Both the position numbers and the translations under genes were made by a program. This document shows, in pieces, positions 6,912 through 14,393 of a stretch of DNA of 14,444 nt. Position 1 is the stretch's first letter. The number at the start of each line of letters is the position of its first letter. The DNA lies in assembly GCA_029050995.1 (NCBI GenBank), contig JAIDLO010000200.1, positions 1 to 14,444 on the forward strand, written 5' to 3'. This DNA is from Eubacterium sp. Its GTDB lineage: Bacteria; Bacillota; Clostridia; Oscillospirales; Acutalibacteraceae. Under the pieces are notes generated by a model. The model was not told where the DNA came from, made no database searches, and worked only from the letters and a program-made list of their open reading frames with translations.

Positions 6912-7478
6912 CTATTTTAAAAAGTTCATAGCATTATTATATTTATCTTTATATAGTTCCTTGCTTCTATCAGAAAGTTTAGCAAAACTGCGTTCTAACT
7001 TTGTTCTTACAAACTCCTTTCCCTCAATATAGCCATTATTTCTTATAGCATATTCAAGAAAAAGCAGACTTGGAATACTATCAAAATGTGAAACAGCATC
7101 TGCATCTGCAACACAAATTTCTTCTATCGTGCTTCTTTCGCTTTTTACGCTACCCCTATGATTTCTTATACAATTCTGCACTAAAACGATTTTATCTTCA
7201 TCATAATTAAATTTTGTCAATATATCATAAGCAATTTCAGCGCCATGAATATGATGATTTTTATATAAACTATAATCTGTTGCAGATGCAATATCGTGAA
7301 GCCAAGACGCAATTGAAACGACTTCCTTATCTGCACAATATTGCTCAGCCAAAAATTCTCCATTTTTTACAACAGCAACTATGTGATCATAAAGTCCCAT
7401 GCCAAATTTATTCTGTGGTTTTTCACAAATTGTCTTTAATTCGCATTCCAATGATTTAATTATATCTACTCTTTCCAT
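6912..7478 (-). CDS. HD-domain protein, probable metal-dependent phosphohydrolase
   Basis: HD-domain proteins use bound divalent metals to cut phosphate esters, often of nucleotides; the substrate here is unknown. The 188-residue product has the expected ligands in order: H32 (YDHI), the H61-D62 doublet in SWLHDIA, histidines in HHIHGAE (75-78), H107 in RNHRG, and aspartates in ADADAVSHFD (125-133). There is no signal peptide or second domain, so it is probably cytosolic. The ATG at 7478 follows TTGGAG at eight bases. It has its own promoter (7508-7535), whose spacer holds a GAAC-N4-GTTC palindrome typical of Gram-positive LexA sites. That suggests, but does not prove, DNA-damage control. Upstream transcription is stopped by the hairpin at 7546-7567. 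Confidence 0.85.
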   Translation of the reverse strand: MERVDIIKSLECELKTICEKPQNKFGMGLYDHIVAVVKNGEFLAEQYCADKEVVSIASWLHDIASATDYSLYKNHHIHGAEIAYDILTKFNYDEDKIVLVQNCIRNHRGSVKSERSTIEEICVADADAVSHFDSIPSLLFLEYAIRNNGYIEGKEFVRTKLERSFAKLSDRSKELYKDKYNNAMNFLK

Positions 7479-7507
7479 AATCTACTCCAATTCACTTTCA
7501 TAATTAC

Positions 7508-7535
7508 ATTATAGAACAAAAGTTCTTGATTGTAA
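7508..7535 (-). promoter_or_regulatory. Promoter of the HD-domain gene
   Basis: The -35 is TTACAA (7535-7530) and the -10 is TATAAT (7513-7508), separated by 16 bases. The spacer is almost filled by the palindrome at 7513-7526, so a protein bound there would block RNA polymerase. Confidence 0.75.
7513..7526. promoter_or_regulatory. Possible LexA (SOS) operator
   Basis: AGAACAAAAGTTCT has perfect GAAC and GTTC half-sites four bases apart, as in the Gram-positive LexA/DinR box (CGAAC-N4-GTTCG type). The outermost bases are A/T rather than C/G. The site lies between the -35 and -10 of the HD gene. It matches 12 of 14 bases of the sequence at 5006-5019 beside recA. Confidence 0.45.
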
Positions 7536-7537
7536 AT

Positions 7538-7567
7538 AGAAAAATAGCACAGATTAAAATCTGTGCT
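7538..7567 (-). terminator. Intrinsic terminator after the membrane-protein gene
   Basis: AGCACAGATT/AATCTGTGCT pairs perfectly and is followed on the minus strand by ATTTTTCT. It closes the DUF177-rpmF-der-plsY transcript just before the HD gene promoter. Confidence 0.88.
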
Positions 7568-7574
7568 GAATAGT

Positions 7575-8042
7575 TTACTGATTCATTTCTTCAGCAGCGG
7601 CTGCAGCCTTAGCTGCCTTTTTCTGCTGGCTGTATTTTGACTGAGCCATTAAAGCAACCATAAGCATTACGAAACCACCGATCAAGCAAACAAAATATGC
7701 TTTTGCCATAGGTGTATTTGTCTGAATACCCTCAACATTTGCATAAAGCTTATCGCCTGAAAGCAAAGCAGTTACTTCCCTGCCCTCAACATAGGAATAA
7801 GCATCATGAACATTGATCAAATCATAAACCTTTCCTTCATAAGATACTTTAACATCATAAAAATTTGTTCTTGAGCCGGTTTTCTTATTCACAACCTGTG
7901 TTGTTTCAGCGCTCATAACAGTTGCCTTAACCTCTTTATAATCAGGTGTTGCAGCCTTATCCATTGCAATTCTTGTTGGTGCAATACCAACTAATAATAA
8001 AATACAAACAACCCATAATGCAATAACAACTTGCTTTTTCAT
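7575..8042 (-). CDS. Small membrane protein, DUF3592-like
   Basis: I do not recognise a defined function. The 155-residue product has an N-terminal hydrophobic helix (about 5-21), an extracytoplasmic beta-rich domain of about 85 residues, and a second membrane helix (about 113-133). A cytoplasmic tail rich in K and A follows (QQKKAAKAAAAAEEMNQ). The middle domain, with VKATVMSAETTQVV, FYDVKVSYEGKVYDL and REVTALLSGDKLYAN, resembles the DUF3592 layout, in which a beta domain lies between two helices. A binding site (GAGG) precedes the ATG at 8042. It starts 11 bases after plsY, so it is the last gene of that operon. It may sense or scaffold at the membrane, but nothing in the sequence shows this. 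Confidence 0.75.
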   Translation of the reverse strand: MKKQVVIALWVVCILLLVGIAPTRIAMDKAATPDYKEVKATVMSAETTQVVNKKTGSRTNFYDVKVSYEGKVYDLINVHDAYSYVEGREVTALLSGDKLYANVEGIQTNTPMAKAYFVCLIGGFVMLMVALMAQSKYSQQKKAAKAAAAAEEMNQ

Positions 8043-8053
8043 ATGAATTTACC

Positions 8054-8710
8054 TCACTTATTCTTTTTACTTGATAATTTGTTTTCTGTTCCGTTCAGTA
8101 TTCTTTTAATATTTTGCCTATGGGCAACAATAACAATTACCGCAAACAAAACGGCAATCAGAATTAATGTTAAATCTTTATAATACAATGCAATCAATAC
8201 AGGATAAAGAATTGCAATAATTATTGAACCAAGACTGATCATTTTAGAAACAGCTATTGTAACAACAAATACGGCAAACAGAATCAGCGCAATTCGCCAG
8301 TCAACAAGAATGACCATTCCTGTGCACGCAGCAACGCCTTTTCCGCCTTTAAACTTAAAATAAAGAGGAAACATATGACCCAACACACAGAAGAAGCCTG
8401 CAAACTCTTTATGCAGAATTGTTGTTTCTGCCGTATTCAGATTATCAGCAATTTTAAAAAATGTATCAAGCGGTGCATCCAATATAAGAAAAGCAATCAA
8501 AATTCCAAGAGCAACCTTTAATATATCTCCAAGCATTGTCAATATCGCTAAAGACTTGCCGTATGTACGAAGCATATTTGTTGCCCCGGCATTACCGCTT
8601 CCGGATTCTCTGATATCTCGTTTTTCAAGTGTTTTTGATAATATAATAGAAAAATTAAAGCTGCCTAATAAATAGGAAACAACAGCTATTATAATGTATT
8701 TAGCAATCAC
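8054..8710 (-). CDS. plsY: Acyl-phosphate:glycerol-3-phosphate acyltransferase
   Basis: PlsY moves an acyl group from acyl-phosphate to the sn-1 position of glycerol-3-phosphate, giving lysophosphatidic acid, the first step of phospholipid synthesis in most bacteria. It is an integral membrane protein. The 218-residue product shows the family's cytoplasmic-loop motifs: GSFNFS near residue 16, RESGSGNAGATN (34-45) and GHMFPLYFKFKGGKGVA (111-127). These sit between about seven hydrophobic segments. A charged tail (NGTENKLSSKKNK) ends it. The start is GTG at 8710, overlapping the der stop as GTGA, with GAGGG upstream. The acceptor glycerophospholipid route connects in principle to pgsA, encoded elsewhere in this window. 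Confidence 0.95.
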   Translation of the reverse strand: MIAKYIIIAVVSYLLGSFNFSIILSKTLEKRDIRESGSGNAGATNMLRTYGKSLAILTMLGDILKVALGILIAFLILDAPLDTFFKIADNLNTAETTILHKEFAGFFCVLGHMFPLYFKFKGGKGVAACTGMVILVDWRIALILFAVFVVTIAVSKMISLGSIIIAILYPVLIALYYKDLTLILIAVLFAVIVIVAHRQNIKRILNGTENKLSSKKNK

Positions 8711-10035
8711 TTTTTACCCTCGCCCCTTTCTCTGATTATAAATCTGACAGGTGTTCCATCTAATCCGAAAACCTCTCTGATCTGGTTTTCAAGATAACGC
8801 TGATAGGAAAAATGGAACAATTCTGCATTATTTACAAAGAAAACAAATGTCGGCGGGCGGGTTGAAGCCTGCGTCATATAATAGATTTTCAACCTTTTAC
8901 CTTTATCGGTTGGCGGCTGAACTCTTGATGTTGCCATTGCAAGCACTTCATTCAGCTTACCTGTTGAAATTCTCATAGAATTCTGGGAATGAACGAAAGC
9001 AATCATTTCAAAAAGTCTGTCTATTCTCTGCCCTGTTTTTGCAGAAATAAACATAACAGGCGCATAACTCATAAATGAAAAATCAATTGCAAGCTTTTTG
9101 CGGAACTCATTCATCGTATTGCCGTCCTTTTCAACAGCGTCCCATTTATTGACCGCAACAATGCAAGCCTTGCCTTGATCAAGCGCAATGCCCGCAACCT
9201 TTGAATCCTGCTCAGTAAAGCCCTCTGTTGCATCAATCATAATAACACAAACATTCGCTCTTTCAACAGCCATTCTTGCCCTGATAATACTGAATTTCTC
9301 AATAGCATCATTAATTTTGCTTTTTCTTCTGATACCTGCTGTATCAATGATATTGAACTTTCCATAGCTGTTTTCAACAAAAGTATCTGTTGTATCTCTT
9401 GTTGTTCCTGCAATATCGGAAACAATAGCTCTGTTTTCTCCGCTGATTCTGTTTACAAGAGAGGATTTACCTACATTCGGCTTACCGATAATGGCAACAT
9501 TGATGATTTCTTCATCCTCTTCCGCATGATCCGTTTCAGGAAAATACTTAATGACTTCATCAAGCAAATCCCCTGTACCATGACCATGAACGGAAGAAAC
9601 GGCAATAGGATCACCGAGTCCGAGATTATAAAACTCATAAAACTCAGGATCAGGCGCACCGACTCTATCGCATTTATTAACGCAGAGAATAATCGGCTTT
9701 CCGCTTTTCTGAAGCATTGAAGCAACCTCATAATCCGTTGCAACTACACCGCAGTTCAGATCGGTTACAAGCACGATAACATCAGCTGTTTCAATAGCGA
9801 TTTCAGCCTGCGCTCTCATCTGGCTCAGAATAACATCTGTACTGTACGGCTCAATACCGCCTGTATCAACAAGCAGAAAATTATGATTGAGCCATTCACA
9901 ATCCCCGTATATTCTATCTCTTGTAACACCCGGTGTGTCGTCTACAATAGAAAGCCTTGTACCTATTAACTTGTTAAATAAAGTAGATTTACCTACATTG
10001 GGTCTGCCAACTATGGCAACGACTGGTTTACTCAT
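8707..10035 (-). CDS. der: Ribosome-associated GTPase Der (EngA)
   Basis: Der is a double GTPase needed for maturation of the 50S subunit. The 442-residue product has two complete G domains. The first has GRPNVGKS (10-17), DTGG (57-60) and NKCD (120-123); the second has GKPNVGKS (184-191), DTAG (231-234) and NKWD (296-299). An acidic linker (DHAEEDEEI) lies between them. A KH-like C-terminal domain begins after about 350, including the conserved RPPTFVFFVN and the basic end REVFGLDGTPVRFIIRERGEGKK. The ATG at 10035 has AGGAG eight bases upstream; a TTG seven codons earlier would overlap that site. It follows rpmF with a hairpin between, and overlaps plsY by GTGA. Confidence 0.97.
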   Translation of the reverse strand: MSKPVVAIVGRPNVGKSTLFNKLIGTRLSIVDDTPGVTRDRIYGDCEWLNHNFLLVDTGGIEPYSTDVILSQMRAQAEIAIETADVIVLVTDLNCGVVATDYEVASMLQKSGKPIILCVNKCDRVGAPDPEFYEFYNLGLGDPIAVSSVHGHGTGDLLDEVIKYFPETDHAEEDEEIINVAIIGKPNVGKSSLVNRISGENRAIVSDIAGTTRDTTDTFVENSYGKFNIIDTAGIRRKSKINDAIEKFSIIRARMAVERANVCVIMIDATEGFTEQDSKVAGIALDQGKACIVAVNKWDAVEKDGNTMNEFRKKLAIDFSFMSYAPVMFISAKTGQRIDRLFEMIAFVHSQNSMRISTGKLNEVLAMATSRVQPPTDKGKRLKIYYMTQASTRPPTFVFFVNNAELFHFSYQRYLENQIREVFGLDGTPVRFIIRERGEGKK

Positions 10036-10049
10036 ACAATTTACTCCTA

Positions 10050-10081
10050 ATAACAAGAAAGACGGACAAATCTGCCCGTCT
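10050..10081 (-). terminator. Hairpin between rpmF and der, possible partial terminator
   Basis: AGACGGGCA and TGTCCGTCT pair over nine bases (one G-T) with a four-base loop. TTCTTGTTATT follows on the minus strand, running into the der binding site. The T-run is broken, so leakage into der is likely. There is hardly room for a separate der promoter after it. Confidence 0.6.
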
Positions 10082-10089
10082 GATAAGTT

Positions 10090-10275
10090 TTATGCCTCTT
10101 CTTTAGCAATAACTTCCTTGCCGTTGTAATAACCGCAGTTTGCACATACCTTATGAGGAACTGTGTAACCTGAACAGTTAGGACACTTAACAAGTGTTGG
10201 TGCATTCAACTTCCAAACGCTTGAGCGTCTTTTATTTCTTCTTGCTGATGATACTCTTCTTGCTGGTACTGCCAT
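10090..10275 (-). CDS. rpmF: 50S ribosomal protein L32
   Basis: L32 is a small protein of the large subunit near the peptide exit region. The 61-residue product opens with the family signature MAVPARRVSSARRNKRRS. Its zinc ribbon is formed by CPNC and CANC, so it is the zinc-binding form, like L28 in this window. AAGGAGG lies at good spacing before the ATG. It follows the DUF177 gene by 35 bases, the arrangement conserved across bacteria. Confidence 0.97.
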   Translation of the reverse strand: MAVPARRVSSARRNKRRSSVWKLNAPTLVKCPNCSGYTVPHKVCANCGYYNGKEVIAKEEA

Positions 10276-10310
10276 TTTTATAGCCTCCTTTATTCAAAAA
10301 ACTGAATTAT

Positions 10311-10811
10311 TTACTCTTCATCAAGCAATTGCAAAAGAGCTGCCATTCTTGGATCAACATCTTTTTTGCAATCACAATTTCCTAAGTTAAGATTTTTGCC
10401 GCATTTTGTACACAAGCCCTTGCAATCATCACTGCAAAGCATTTTGCTTGGTAAAAACAGCTGAATTTCTTCTTCAACAAGCTCATCCAAATTCAGGACA
10501 CCGCTTTCAACAATAATATAATCATCAAAATCAGCATCGCTTTCCAAACTTGGAACAAGAATTTTATTCAGTCTGAAGCAATAATCTTTTTTTATATCTT
10601 CCGCACATCTGTCACATACACCGATAAATTCAAAAGAAACTGAAATATCAAGATAAACAACATCTGCCTTTTGATAAACAGAACCTTTAATTTCAACATC
10701 CTTTTGCAGCGGATAATATGTGCTGTAGGAAAGAGTATTGAGATTTAATGCATAATTAATGGAAATTGACTCATTACTTCCGTTAAACAGATTGGTAAGG
10801 TCTATTTTCAA
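10311..10811 (-). CDS. DUF177 / YceD-family protein
   Basis: YceD-family proteins are linked to rpmF in most bacteria and implicated in 23S rRNA metabolism; the molecular role is not settled. The 166-residue product has the expected order. An N-terminal half ends in FIGVCDRCAEDI, an acidic middle holds LDELVEEEIQLFLPSKMLC, and a C-terminal metal-binding part has CSDDCKGLCTKCGKNLN followed by CDC. The PRMAALLQLL end is typical of the family. The start is TTG at 10811, fixed by GAGGTGG just upstream and by the family's usual opening (MKIDLTNLF). It sits directly behind a perfect consensus promoter and leads rpmF, so it is probably expressed at ribosomal-protein levels, tempered by the weak start codon. 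Confidence 0.9.
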   Translation of the reverse strand: MKIDLTNLFNGSNESISINYALNLNTLSYSTYYPLQKDVEIKGSVYQKADVVYLDISVSFEFIGVCDRCAEDIKKDYCFRLNKILVPSLESDADFDDYIIVESGVLNLDELVEEEIQLFLPSKMLCSDDCKGLCTKCGKNLNLGNCDCKKDVDPRMAALLQLLDEE

Positions 10812-10838
10812 ATTACCACCTCATCTCGCACTTTTAGT

Positions 10839-10867
10839 ATTATATATATAAGAATATATTTTGTCAA
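10839..10867 (-). promoter_or_regulatory. Consensus sigma-A promoter of the DUF177-rpmF operon
   Basis: TTGACA (10867-10862) and TATAAT (10844-10839) match the consensus exactly with the ideal 17-base spacing. The spacer is almost wholly A/T. It is the strongest-looking promoter in the window. Confidence 0.92.
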
Positions 10868-10877
10868 TAGAAAAATT

Positions 10878-10912
10878 CAAAAAAAGAACAAAGGCGTGGA
10901 CAAAACCACGCC
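10878..10912 (-). terminator. Intrinsic terminator after the P-loop gene
   Basis: GGCGTGG/CCACGCC with a six-base loop is followed on the minus strand by TTTGTTCTTTTTTT. It ends the pgi unit just upstream of the DUF177 promoter. Confidence 0.92.
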
Positions 10913-10927
10913 GATATATTCTTTAAA

Positions 10928-11344
10928 TTAAGCTTCTTCGCAGTAATCAAAGATTTCAACAGGTAAATCTTCTTTATCACAGCTGATTGTGAAAATGAAA
11001 TCTACATCTGTTGCTTCTGAAAGCTCGGAAAGCATTTCAAAGAACTGCGGAAGCTTTGCATAATCTCTGCCAACAATTTTAAATGTTGCATCAATAAGAA
11101 TATCTGTTACATCATAGTTGCCTGCACAGATACCTGCAAGGAAGCCATAAAATGCTTTATGACCGCTGATCCTGTATGTATCTGTTTCAAGAAGTCTTGC
11201 TCTTGAAGATACATCATAAGTGAGCTTTGGCTCTTTTTCAACGCAAACAACATTGCCGTCTGAATTTTCAACGCAAGTATTTACAAGATCAATAAGCTTC
11301 TTTGTTTTTCCTGCGCCTTTATTACCGATAATAAGTTTAATCAT
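10928..11344 (-). CDS. Small P-loop protein of unknown function
   Basis: I cannot assign a function. The 138-residue product opens MIKLIIGNKGAGKTKKL, a Walker A motif at residues 7-14. DILIDA (81-86) could be the Walker B strand, and DFIFTISCD (115-123) resembles a sensor-type strand. The nucleotide-binding core is complete but very compact, with no DNA-binding, membrane or secretion feature. This size and a glycine-rich N-terminus may lead automatic tools to label such proteins PilT-like or ATP-binding; no evidence here supports motility. GGAGG precedes the ATG at nine bases. The gene begins 41 bases after pgi with no promoter between, so it is probably co-transcribed with pgi, and it ends at a strong terminator. 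Confidence 0.8.
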   Translation of the reverse strand: MIKLIIGNKGAGKTKKLIDLVNTCVENSDGNVVCVEKEPKLTYDVSSRARLLETDTYRISGHKAFYGFLAGICAGNYDVTDILIDATFKIVGRDYAKLPQFFEMLSELSEATDVDFIFTISCDKEDLPVEIFDYCEEA

Positions 11345-11385
11345 TTAAGATTCCTCCAAATGGTTTATTTCTCACTGATATGATA

Positions 11386-12732
11386 TCATAAACCAAGTTC
11401 TTTTTCAAGTTTTTCTTTTTCGTTTTCATAACCCGGTTTACCAAGCAATGCAAACATATTTTTCTTATAGCTTTCAACACCCGGCTGATTAAACGGATTA
11501 ACATCAAGAATATAGCCGGAAATAGCGCAAGCCTTTTCAAAGAAGTAAATCATATAGCCGATATCTTCAGCTGTAATTCCGTTTGCTTCAAGAATAAGAT
11601 TTGCAACGCCGCCCTCTGTGTGTGCAAGCAGTGTGCCCTGTCTTGCTTTTTCATTAACAAAGCTCATTGTTTTGCCTGCAAGGAAATTAAGTCCGTCAAT
11701 ATTGCCGTCCTGCTCTGTGATTGTAAAATCATCAAGCGGATTATTGAATTTAAGGCAGGTTTCAAACATAAGCGGAGAGCCGCTTTCCTGAATGTACTGA
11801 CCAACAGAATGAAGATCTGTTGAGAAAATGCAGGAAACAGGATATAAACCTTTGCCGTCTTTACCTTCACTTTCAGCGAAAAGCTGCTTTAACCATTCGT
11901 TGAACATTGTCATACAAGGCTCATAGGAAATAAAGCATTCAAGCTTTTTGCCTTTTTCATAGAAGCAGTTGCGGATTGCAGCATACTTTAAGCAATCATT
12001 TTCATTTATATCTTCGCTGTTAAGGCTATCCTGTGCAAATTTAGCACCGCTCATAAGCGCATCAATATCAATGCCTGCAACAGCAATCGGAAGAAGACCA
12101 ACAGCAGTTAATACTGAATATCTGCCGCCAACATCATCCGGAACAACAAATGTTTCATAGCCCTGCTCATCAGCAAGCTCTTTAAGCGTTCCCTTTGCTT
12201 TATCTGTTGTGCAGAAAATACGCTTTGCAGCTTCTTCCTCTGAATATTTTTTGTAAATCAAATCACGGAATACTCTGAATGCAATAGCCGGCTCCGTTGT
12301 TGTTCCGCTCTTTGAAATAACATTAATGCAAATGTCCTTATCTTCGCAGATAGAAACAAGCTCAGTTACCATAGACGGGCTGATTGTGTTTCCGATAAAG
12401 AAAATCTGAGGTGTATCTTTTGCAAGTGCATTATAATTCGGGGATTTTAATGCTTCAATAACTGCTCTTGCACCAAGATAAGAACCGCCGATACCGATAA
12501 CAATAAGAATATCACAATTCTTTTTGATATACTCAGCTGCAGTTTTAATTCTTGCAAATTCTTCCTTATCATAATCAGTCGGAAGCGTTACCCAGCCAAG
12601 AAAGTCATTTCCTGCGCCGTTCTTTGCATGAAGCGTATTCATTGCCTGAACAGCTTTTTCGCTCATATCGCAAATGTCTTTATCCGAAACAAATTTATCT
12701 GCATACTTATTTATAAGCTTTAACTTTTCCAT
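11386..12732 (-). CDS. pgi: Glucose-6-phosphate isomerase
   Basis: Pgi interconverts glucose-6-phosphate and fructose-6-phosphate in the cytosol, for glycolysis and for sugar supply to the wall. The 448-residue product is the short Firmicutes type. It shows VIGIGGSYLGARA (about 78-90), the phosphate-binding SKSGTTTEP (140-148), and VGQYIQESG in the region of the catalytic glutamate. The C-terminal NQPGVESYKKNMFALL carries the conserved lysine. AGGAG lies seven bases before the ATG. Promoter TTGATA-N17-TAAAAT is upstream. The small P-loop gene follows in the same transcript. Confidence 0.97.
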   Translation of the reverse strand: MEKLKLINKYADKFVSDKDICDMSEKAVQAMNTLHAKNGAGNDFLGWVTLPTDYDKEEFARIKTAAEYIKKNCDILIVIGIGGSYLGARAVIEALKSPNYNALAKDTPQIFFIGNTISPSMVTELVSICEDKDICINVISKSGTTTEPAIAFRVFRDLIYKKYSEEEAAKRIFCTTDKAKGTLKELADEQGYETFVVPDDVGGRYSVLTAVGLLPIAVAGIDIDALMSGAKFAQDSLNSEDINENDCLKYAAIRNCFYEKGKKLECFISYEPCMTMFNEWLKQLFAESEGKDGKGLYPVSCIFSTDLHSVGQYIQESGSPLMFETCLKFNNPLDDFTITEQDGNIDGLNFLAGKTMSFVNEKARQGTLLAHTEGGVANLILEANGITAEDIGYMIYFFEKACAISGYILDVNPFNQPGVESYKKNMFALLGKPGYENEKEKLEKELGL

Positions 12733-12763
12733 AATTTTTCTCCTTTTCTATAAACTTGTAGAT

Positions 12764-12792
12764 ATTTTACAACAAACTCAAATATATATCAA
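12764..12792 (-). promoter_or_regulatory. Promoter of pgi
   Basis: TTGATA (12792-12787) and TAAAAT (12769-12764) are separated by 17 bases, giving a short leader before pgi. It lies just downstream of the carboxypeptidase gene stop, after which no intrinsic terminator is evident. Confidence 0.65.
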
Positions 12793-12802
12793 TATATTTT
12801 TA

Positions 12803-13951
12803 TTAAATATTCTTAAACATTTTTTCTAATATAAAGGAAAAGCTGACTTCTTTTATATCTTTATCTGATTTCAAATAAATTGTTTTTATCGTAGTATCCC
12901 CAGATTTCAATACTATTTTACCCAATTTATCGCCCTTATTTACCGGAGCAGACATTTCTTTCTTAATATCATAAGTATATTCAATATCTCCGCTTCCCTT
13001 TGCAACTAAAATCTTTTCTGCATCAGCAAGTGACGGCAATATACTTTTTTCAATACCGTTTTTAATTCTGACCTCAGTAATTTTCTTTTTATCAAACTTC
13101 GGTTCAACAAGCTCATAATTTGCAAATCCGAAATCAAGCAGATTTGTTGCACTGTCAAATCGATCATCACTTGTTTCACATCCAAGAACAACGGCAACAA
13201 GATTCATTCCGTCCCTTTCAGCCGTTGCACAAAGACAGAATCCTGCATTGGATGTTGTTCCTGTTTTTAAACCCGTTATTCCGTTATATGTATTTACAAG
13301 CTTATTCGTATTATTAAGCTCTGTTTTTCCGTTTCTTAACGAATCAAGCCAAATAGAGGTATAATTCTTTATCATTTCATGCTGCATAACTTCTTTTGCT
13401 ATAACCGCAATATCATAAGCACAGGAATAATGATTTGTTATTGTATCATCAAGTCCTGTACAATTTTCAAAATTACTGTTTTCAAGACCAAGCTCTTTAG
13501 CTCTGTCGTTCATCATTTTAATAAAGCCTGTATCCGAGCCTGCAATATGCTCGCAGAGAGCCATACAGGCATCATTAGCCGATGCAACAACAACCGCCTT
13601 CAGCAGCTCATCTACTGTCATTTTTTCTCCGACCTCAAGCCAGATCTGAGAACCGCCCATTTCAACAGCTCTTTCCGAAGCAGTAACACTATCCTTCAAT
13701 GATATTTTCCCGCCGTCTATAGCTTCAAGAATTAAAAGGATACTCATAACCTTTGTAACCGATGCAGGAGAACAATGCGCATACGCATTTTTTTCATAGA
13801 TAATATCCCCTGTATCAATGCACATAAGAATTGCTGATTTTGCCTGTTCCATACCTTTATCTTCCTTTTTCTCTTCTGTTTTAGCTAAGCAAGTAAATGT
13901 ACCGGACATTAAGAACAGAAAAGAAAGCATAAATGTAATAACTCTTTTCAT
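12803..13951 (-). CDS. D-alanyl-D-alanine carboxypeptidase (low-molecular-weight PBP, DacA/PBP5 type)
   Basis: The enzyme removes the terminal D-alanine from peptidoglycan pentapeptides and so limits cross-linking; it acts outside the membrane. The 382-residue product starts with a signal peptide (KR, a hydrophobic core at about 4-17, likely cleavage after CLA near residue 23). The peptidase S11 domain carries all three active-site motifs: S64-V-T-K67, S124-A-N126 and K229-T-G-T232. The C-terminal part (about 275-370) fits the PBP5 beta domain, and the short end FSFILEKMFKNI could be the usual amphipathic membrane anchor. I chose the ATG at 13951 because GGTG lies at suitable spacing and KR directly precedes the hydrophobic core. 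Several dac paralogues are common in Clostridia, so no specific symbol is given. Confidence 0.93.
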   Translation of the reverse strand: MKRVITFMLSFLFLMSGTFTCLAKTEEKKEDKGMEQAKSAILMCIDTGDIIYEKNAYAHCSPASVTKVMSILLILEAIDGGKISLKDSVTASERAVEMGGSQIWLEVGEKMTVDELLKAVVVASANDACMALCEHIAGSDTGFIKMMNDRAKELGLENSNFENCTGLDDTITNHYSCAYDIAVIAKEVMQHEMIKNYTSIWLDSLRNGKTELNNTNKLVNTYNGITGLKTGTTSNAGFCLCATAERDGMNLVAVVLGCETSDDRFDSATNLLDFGFANYELVEPKFDKKKITEVRIKNGIEKSILPSLADAEKILVAKGSGDIEYTYDIKKEMSAPVNKGDKLGKIVLKSGDTTIKTIYLKSDKDIKEVSFSFILEKMFKNI

Positions 13952-13983
13952 AAAAATCACCACTATATCTTATTCATTTTTTA

Positions 13984-14012
13984 TTGTAATAATAACGAAA
14001 ACTTGCTATAAT
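13984..14012 (+). promoter_or_regulatory. Promoter of the mtaB-like gene
   Basis: TTGTAA (13984-13989) and TATAAT (14007-14012) are separated by 17 bases. The start would lie about 20 bases before the ATG. It is divergent from the carboxypeptidase gene, for which I could not fix a promoter. Confidence 0.75.
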
Positions 14013-14039
14013 AAATTAATTATTTTTGGAGATAAAACT

Positions 14040-14393
14040 ATGAAAGCTGCATTTTATACCCTTGGCTGCAAGGTTAATCAAACAGAAAGTGAATATATGG
14101 CAGAGCTTTTAGCGAAAGCAGGCTTTGAAATCGTCAATCCGAACGAAGAAGCTGATTATTACATCATTAATTCCTGCACCGTTACAGCTACTGCTGACCA
14201 GAAAACGCGCCAGAATGTCAGAAAGTTTAAAAGAAAGCATCCCGATTCGGCGATTATTTTAACAGGCTGTATGCCGCAGGCTTTTCCTAAAGATGCGGAA
14301 AAGCTGTTGGAAGCAGACATTGTTTTGGGAAATAAAAATGACGGCGATATTCTTGATTTAATCAATAAATTTATTTTTCTTGAAGTAAAATAA
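14040..14393 (+). CDS. mtaB: MtaB-type tRNA methylthiotransferase, N-terminal domain only (early stop)
   Basis: MtaB converts t6A37 to ms2t6A37 in tRNAs reading ANN codons. The 117-residue reading frame is the UPF0004 domain, with its three cluster cysteines: C10 in TLGCKVNQTE, C46 in NSCTVTATADQKTRQ and C77 in LTGCMPQ. LGCKVNQ and the TADQKTRQ segment point to MtaB rather than RimO or MiaB. Full-length enzymes are about 400-450 residues and continue into a radical-SAM domain (CxxxCxxC) and TRAM. Here a TAA at 14391 ends the frame about where the linker to the SAM domain should be. One extra A in the AAAA run at 14387-14390 would keep the frame open to the window end. It may be a frameshifted gene, a base error, or a true stop. 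GGAG lies eight bases before the ATG. Confidence 0.75.
   Translation: MKAAFYTLGCKVNQTESEYMAELLAKAGFEIVNPNEEADYYIINSCTVTATADQKTRQNVRKFKRKHPDSAIILTGCMPQAFPKDAEKLLEADIVLGNKNDGDILDLINKFIFLEVK

Noticed and set aside
11362..11394. Inverted repeat GGTTTAT/ATAAACC around the pgi stop, tested as a terminator.
   Set aside because: The loop is 19 bases, the stem is weak and no T-run follows; the next binding site begins shortly after, so pgi and the P-loop gene are taken as co-transcribed.
13818..14039. An upstream extension of the mtaB-like frame to 13818.
   Set aside because: It lies over the carboxypeptidase signal-peptide region and the mtaB promoter; MKAAFYTLGC is the usual start with a good binding site.
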